From NCBI GenBank assembly GCA_026002265.1, contig BOBG01000045.1, forward strand, positions 1 to 15,865: DNA of 15,865 nucleotides, in the 5' to 3' direction. Numbering within the stretch: position 1 is the stretch's first letter; the number at the start of each line of letters is the position of its first letter. The notes below the pieces were generated by a model that did not search any database, was not told where the DNA came from, and saw nothing but the letters and a program-made list of their open reading frames with translations. The position numbers and the translations under genes are program-made. Source of the DNA: Spirochaetia bacterium. Lineage in GTDB: Bacteria; Spirochaetota; Spirochaetia; Treponematales; Breznakiellaceae. This document shows, one piece after another, positions 12,043 to 15,865 of this stretch.

Positions 12043-13740
12043 TTATTCGTTTGATATGTCAGTATAGCAACTTTTCACCATTTTATATGCAAGCTTCGGA
12101 CGCCTATATTCATCTACGATGCCCTTGTTATTAAAGCCGCGCGGCCGCCCCAGTGAGTCCCATCCTACGCGAATATCGCAGTATTGCCAAATATAGGTTC
12201 CGGCGATGCGAGGGTCCGCGAGGAAAAGTTTGAGCGTGTAGTCGAGATAGTCCGCTTGAAAATCTTCGCTCCATTTTGGCGCATCAAAGTTCCGCACACC
12301 CGGAATAGCGCCCGCACCGAATTCGCTTATAATAACCGGCTTATCACCAAAGCCTTCATCGTCGAGTTTCTTGTAGAAATCACGTAAAAAAATTTTCCAA
12401 TCAGCGCTTTCACCCACATACCAGCCGAAGTATTTATTAACGCTCACCACATCGACAAGCGAAAAACAGATGTCTTCGAGCGGCATCATCGTTGCGTATG
12501 TGAGCAGGCGCGAAGAATCAAGCGTACGGATAGTTTCGGCAAGCGATTTGGAAAACGAAAAAGCTGCTTGCGTGGTCATGTCGTTTTCGTTATGTAGTCC
12601 CCACATAATGATGCTTGGGTGATTTATGTCGCGCTCGACCATCTGTGTGTGCATAGTACAGGCGCGTTCAAGCACGAGCTGATTTTTGTGCTGCGCTTCG
12701 TGGAACTGCCACATCGGGACTTCTTCCCAAAAGAGCATGCCCTCGCGGTCGCAGAGGTCGAGAAAGCGCTGGTCATTGGGATAATGCGAGCCGCGGATAG
12801 TGTTGCAACCAGCTTCCTTGATAATCGCCATATCTTTGTAGTGCAGCGAAAGCGGCAGTGCGTGTCCAAAGTCTGGGTGTTCTTCATGGCGGTTCACACC
12901 TTTTAACTTGACAGCTTTCCCGTTCAACAATATTTTACCATCACGAGCCTCGAGCAACCGGAACCCGGTCATGTCAGCCACGCCGTCATCTTCGATTTCC
13001 GCGTCAAAGCGATACAGGGCGGGGGAATCGGGACTCCACAGGTTTATTTGTTTTAGCTCAAAAGTGATTTTTGCTTCGCCTTTCCCTGCAATAGACACCG
13101 CAGTTTCCGCGACGACTTTTCCGTCAACTAACATCTTTACAGTACGTTGTATAGATTGCGTCGTGTTTGAGAAAAACCGTAAACTGCACACAACTGTAGC
13201 GTCTGCCTTTCCATCTTTTAAGTGTGAAAGTGTATACCGAATTGCAAAATGCGTTATACGTGCCGTATCATGTAGATGAAGCTCGGTGCCGCGCATGATA
13301 CCGCCGTGGTGAAACCAGTCCGCGACAGTAAGCGGAATTGTGTCGGTGTGGTTAGATGTAGAGTTTACGCGTAAGGCAAGAAAATGTTCGCTGCTCGTCA
13401 AATTTTTCAGCAACACTTCAAAGCCCGTCCAGCCGCCGTAATGCTGCCCCGCGTGAACGCCGTCAACATACACATCGGCAAGTCCGGTGACTCCGTGAAA
13501 GACCAACGCGGTAAAACCGGATGCAGTAAAACGGCGAAAATACCACGCCACGCCTTCGTAACGGTAAAAACCGGGCATACAAGTCCACAGAGACGGCACC
13601 GGCATATCGTGACAATCCGCAGGCGGAGATAAAGCCCAGCCTTGCGCAAGACCCGCATTGTTTTCGTCAGTCTTGAATTGCCACACACCATCTAACGATA
13701 CTATATTACGATTTTTGTTCTCTTCAAATAAACGGTTCAT
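12043..13740 (-). CDS. Glycoside hydrolase family 2, beta-glucuronidase type
   Basis: 565-residue retaining exo-glycosidase; no signal peptide, so cytoplasmic. ATG 13740 follows AGAGG by 6 nt. Domain order: sugar-binding jelly roll (about 1-160, with SLWTCMPGFYRYEGVAWYFRRF at 50-71 as its core), Ig-like domain (161-262), then the catalytic barrel with GVNRHEEHPDFG (281-292), RGSHYP (316-321), acid/base E385 in WGLHNEN and nucleophile E473 in ISEFGAGA. Near the end NNKG (537-540) supplies the N-x-K pair (N537, K539) that in known beta-glucuronidases reads the substrate carboxylate; beta-galactosidases lack it. Specificity for a glucuronide is therefore favoured but not proven. It is the last gene of the importer operon, 16 nt after the second permease, and likely acts on what the importer brings in. 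Confidence 0.9.
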   Translation of the reverse strand: MNRLFEENKNRNIVSLDGVWQFKTDENNAGLAQGWALSPPADCHDMPVPSLWTCMPGFYRYEGVAWYFRRFTASGFTALVFHGVTGLADVYVDGVHAGQHYGGWTGFEVLLKNLTSSEHFLALRVNSTSNHTDTIPLTVADWFHHGGIMRGTELHLHDTARITHFAIRYTLSHLKDGKADATVVCSLRFFSNTTQSIQRTVKMLVDGKVVAETAVSIAGKGEAKITFELKQINLWSPDSPALYRFDAEIEDDGVADMTGFRLLEARDGKILLNGKAVKLKGVNRHEEHPDFGHALPLSLHYKDMAIIKEAGCNTIRGSHYPNDQRFLDLCDREGMLFWEEVPMWQFHEAQHKNQLVLERACTMHTQMVERDINHPSIIMWGLHNENDMTTQAAFSFSKSLAETIRTLDSSRLLTYATMMPLEDICFSLVDVVSVNKYFGWYVGESADWKIFLRDFYKKLDDEGFGDKPVIISEFGAGAIPGVRNFDAPKWSEDFQADYLDYTLKLFLADPRIAGTYIWQYCDIRVGWDSLGRPRGFNNKGIVDEYRRPKLAYKMVKSCYTDISNE

Positions 13741-13756
13741 GTTATTCCTCTTGTCC

Positions 13757-14647
13757 TTATTCTTTCACTGCGCCAATGAGCACACCTTTTACAAAATGCT
13801 TTTGAATAAACGGATACACTACAAGTATTGGCAGAGTAGACACCATTATCGTCGCATATTTAACAGTAACGGCAATATCACCTGCTTCACTCGCGTCAGC
13901 AGCGCCACCTGTCATCGCCTTCAAATCGTTTTGAATCAATATTTTGCGTAGAAACAACTGCAACGGGTGAAGCTCTACATCTTGCAGATATATCATTGCA
14001 TTAAACCAGCTGTTCCAATGGAACACGCCATAAAACAGGCACATTACCATAAGGCTGGGCAACGCCATAGGGATTATCACCTGAAACAAAATCCGCCACT
14101 CTCCTGCGCCGTCGATTCTCGCGGCTTCTTCCATAGCAGGGGGAATCGCTCCAAACGCTGTTTTCAAAATTAAAAGGTTCCATGTGCTGATGGCTCCGGG
14201 TAGAATGACCGCAAAGATGGTATTGGTAAGGTGCAGATTCCGCATCAGCAAATAGGTCGGAATTAAACCGCCTGAAAAATACATGGTAAAAATAATCATC
14301 AGCATAATATATTTAGTGAGTCTCAAATACCTGCGGGATAAGACATAAGCTGCCAGAGCTGTAAGGAAAATGTTGACGGCGGTGCCTAACACCACATACA
14401 TAACCGTATTCCTATACCCGATATAAATTGGTGGATCTTTAAATACTGCAATGTAGGATTTCAATGAAAACCCGACAGGCCCAAGCAAAATTCCGTCATG
14501 CGCCATAAACTGCGTAGACGAACTCAAAGAAGCGAACACAACATAGAGGAATGGGTAGAGAGTAACAACGACCACCAAAAAAAGCACCGCATAATTAATG
14601 GAATCAAAAATTCTATCGACTGTTTTCTTTCTTGTCATGTAATGCAT
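13757..14647 (-). CDS. ABC sugar importer permease, CUT1 type, second subunit
   Basis: Integral membrane subunit of a carbohydrate ABC importer, similar in style to the YtcP/LplC group that takes up complex oligosaccharides. I choose ATG 14647 (296 aa) because AAAAAGGAAG lies 6-7 nt upstream; the GTG at 14668 would overlap the previous stop and has no such site. Six hydrophobic segments are visible, beginning with NYAVLFLVVVVTLYPFLYVVFASLS. The ATPase-docking EAA loop reads MEEAARIDGAGEWRILFQVIIPMALPSL in the fourth cytoplasmic region. The protein ends FVKGVLIGAVKE, the usual G-x-x-x-GAVKG-like C-terminus of this group. It lies 14 nt after the first permease and 16 nt before the GH2 gene. No ATPase gene is in view; such importers often share an MsmK/UgpC-like ATPase encoded elsewhere. 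Confidence 0.92.
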   Translation of the reverse strand: MHYMTRKKTVDRIFDSINYAVLFLVVVVTLYPFLYVVFASLSSSTQFMAHDGILLGPVGFSLKSYIAVFKDPPIYIGYRNTVMYVVLGTAVNIFLTALAAYVLSRRYLRLTKYIMLMIIFTMYFSGGLIPTYLLMRNLHLTNTIFAVILPGAISTWNLLILKTAFGAIPPAMEEAARIDGAGEWRILFQVIIPMALPSLMVMCLFYGVFHWNSWFNAMIYLQDVELHPLQLFLRKILIQNDLKAMTGGAADASEAGDIAVTVKYATIMVSTLPILVVYPFIQKHFVKGVLIGAVKE

Positions 14648-14661
14648 ACTGTGCTTCCTTT

Positions 14662-15591
14662 TTACCACAAACTCTGTTGTGTTAAGCGTTTGCTTATTCT
14701 ATTAGCGGAAACCAATAAAACCATATTCACCACTGAATTAAACAATCCGACCGCGGTACTGAAGCTGAAACTGCCGTCTATAAGACCCTTACGATACACA
14801 TAAGTAGAAATAACATCTGCCGTTTCATAAATCCCCTCGTTATAGAGCAGAAATACTTTTTCAAAGCCCAAAAAAAGCATACTGCCGATACGCAGCACCA
14901 GCATGGTCATAATGATCGGTATCAAGCCGGGCAAAGTGACGTGCCATATCTGCCTAAAGCGACCGGCGCCGTCAACCTCTGCCGCTTCATACAATTCTGA
15001 ATTGATTCCAGAAAGAGCTGCAATGTATATAATACTGCTCCAACCCATTTCCTGCCAAATATCGCTTATAACATAGATTGAGCGGAAATAGTCAGGTATC
15101 ATCAGCATATTTTGCTTTGGAAAGGAAAACCACTGAGATCCCAGTACGCTGAACAATCCGTCTGTCGCGGTAAAACTTTTAATAATACCGGCTATAACGA
15201 CGATTGATACAAAGTGCGGCAAATAGCTGACCGTTTGAACAAAGCCTTTAAACTTTTTTAAACGAAGCTCGTTCAGCAAGATAGCGAATATAATCGGAAC
15301 CGGAAACCCGAAAATAAGACCGTAAAAGTTGATGAGTATCGTGTTTCGCAGCAGCCGGACAAAATAAATGCTGCCGAAAAACTCACGGAAATGACGTAAA
15401 CCTGCCCACGGACTGCCGGTAATTCCCAATCTGGGACTGAAATCCCGAAACGCCATCTGTACGCCATACATAGGGACGTAGCAGAAAATCACGTAATACG
15501 CGACAACAGGAATCAACATAAAGTAGAGTCCTTTGTAGTGCAGCAGTTCATCGAGCACCCAATTACCGCTACTTCTTTTCAACTGTTTCAT
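14662..15591 (-). CDS. ABC sugar importer permease, CUT1 type, first subunit
   Basis: 309-residue LplB/UgpA-like permease that pairs with the product of the next gene. ATG 15591 follows AGGAG by about 9 nt. The protein starts with a basic stretch and a first helix (KGLYFMLIPVVAYYVIFCYVPMYG), followed by the group's typical VQMAFRDFSPRLGITGSPWAGLRHF loop. Five further membrane segments follow. The EAA loop is LYEAAEVDGAGRFRQIWHVTLPGLIPI, and the usual TADVISTYVYRKGL stretch is present near the C-terminus. It lies 50 nt downstream of the solute-binding protein gene, with a stable stem-loop in that gap. Confidence 0.93.
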   Translation of the reverse strand: MKQLKRSSGNWVLDELLHYKGLYFMLIPVVAYYVIFCYVPMYGVQMAFRDFSPRLGITGSPWAGLRHFREFFGSIYFVRLLRNTILINFYGLIFGFPVPIIFAILLNELRLKKFKGFVQTVSYLPHFVSIVVIAGIIKSFTATDGLFSVLGSQWFSFPKQNMLMIPDYFRSIYVISDIWQEMGWSSIIYIAALSGINSELYEAAEVDGAGRFRQIWHVTLPGLIPIIMTMLVLRIGSMLFLGFEKVFLLYNEGIYETADVISTYVYRKGLIDGSFSFSTAVGLFNSVVNMVLLVSANRISKRLTQQSLW

Positions 15592-15610
15592 AAGCTTGTC
15601 TCCTAAATTT

Positions 15611-15635
15611 AAGAGGAGGCATGAAACCCCCTCTT
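15611..15635 (-). promoter_or_regulatory. Stem-loop between binding-protein and permease genes
   Basis: On the minus strand AAGAGGGGG (15635-15627) pairs with CCTCCTCTT (15619-15611) over 9 bp, one of them G-T, with a 7-nt loop; it is followed by AAATTT rather than a true T-run. In binding-protein operons such hairpins commonly protect the upstream message or partly stop transcription, so the binding protein is made in excess; that is the likely role here. On the plus strand the same hairpin is followed by a T-rich TTGTTTTT tail. Confidence 0.6.
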
Positions 15636-15641
15636 TTGTTT

Positions 15642-15865
15642 TTAACGAGCCAGGAAGCGGTTAAATGCCGCTTGCTGAATTGCAGTCGCGCGTGCTAAAT
15701 TCATCCTTTCCAGATTGCTCTGGAAAGTGCGGTAGTTGGATAAAGGTTCTGTCCCAACAATAAACTTCAGTTTCATTTCCTGCACATAAGTGTCAATATC
15801 GCTCATGATACGTGCATACTCGGTTGTTTCCGCAACAGTCAGTGTAACGGGCGGCATCATACGGA
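15642..15865 (-). CDS. ABC importer solute-binding protein, C-terminal part (5' end outside window)
   Basis: The last 74 or so residues of an extracellular sugar-binding protein of the LipO/YtcQ-like group. The frame is open to the window edge; the ATG pair near 15855-15860 is internal. Recognisable are the PPVTLTVAETTEYARIMSDIDTYVQEM helix, LKFIVGTEPLSNY (the group's 'F(I/V)xGxEPLSN(F/Y)' motif) and the ending ATAIQQAAFNRFLAR, which matches the usual (I)QQAAYDRYxxR close. By family it should be an anchored lipoprotein that captures oligosaccharides and passes them to the two permeases downstream. It is the first visible gene of the operon; a promoter and any regulator would lie beyond the window. 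Confidence 0.88.
   Translation of the reverse strand, partial: RMMPPVTLTVAETTEYARIMSDIDTYVQEMKLKFIVGTEPLSNYRTFQSNLERMNLARATAIQQAAFNRFLAR

Overview
The window looks like chromosome from a treponeme-like spirochaete. This is a judgement from gene style, not a database result. The pointers are a 'short-type' topoisomerase IV subunit B, a signal-peptidase II gene coupled to a small membrane protein, a lipoprotein with an LpoB/CsgG-like C-terminus, plant-polysaccharide glycoside hydrolases, and many dispersed palindromic repeats. A gut or other plant-biomass-degrading lifestyle would fit.

Layout. (1) 1-1320: the 3' end of coaD (+) runs into alr (-), and the two coding regions overlap tail to tail by 113 nt. 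(2) 1377-3749: a GH3 beta-xylosidase-type gene (-) with its own sigma70-like promoter, bracketed by two nearly identical 90-bp palindromic repeats in inverted orientation. (3) 3753-4429: about 0.7 kb of non-coding repeats, with three 175-225-bp units built from ATTCGTG words and paired GGTCTG(T/A)CCCC boxes. (4) 4430-6948: a secreted NlpC/P60 peptidase (-), a small unknown ORF, a decayed ORF, a two-domain protein of unknown function, and an LpoB-like lipoprotein (+). (5) 6957-7124: eight degenerate 21-bp tandem units with A-tracts phased every two helical turns, lying between the convergent lipoprotein and parE genes. (6) 7144-11876: parE (-) and a NIF3-family gene (+) are divergent and both look leaderless; then come lspA, a 96-aa membrane protein and corA, all on +. 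(7) 12043-15865: a minus-strand sugar operon that continues beyond the window, in the order solute-binding protein, two CUT1-type permeases, GH2 beta-glucuronidase-type enzyme.

How the genes work together. alr, the NlpC/P60 enzyme and the LpoB-like lipoprotein touch peptidoglycan synthesis or turnover, and lspA matures lipoproteins. The GH3 and GH2 enzymes lack signal peptides, so they probably cut imported xylo- and glucurono-oligosaccharides in the cytoplasm. The ABC importer beside the GH2 gene is the obvious route in for its substrate, and its ATPase is not in the window. The GH2/ABC block is much poorer in the tetranucleotide CCGG than the rest (16 in 3.8 kb against 36 in the first 1.3 kb, counted by eye), which suggests a different history.

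I found no complete new multi-gene system (no defence island, CRISPR, phage or transposase). The most unusual content is non-coding: the phased 21-bp array, a five-copy 52-54-bp element with direct GGTCTGTCCCC ends around a hairpin, and the inverted 90-bp repeats that frame the GH3 gene.
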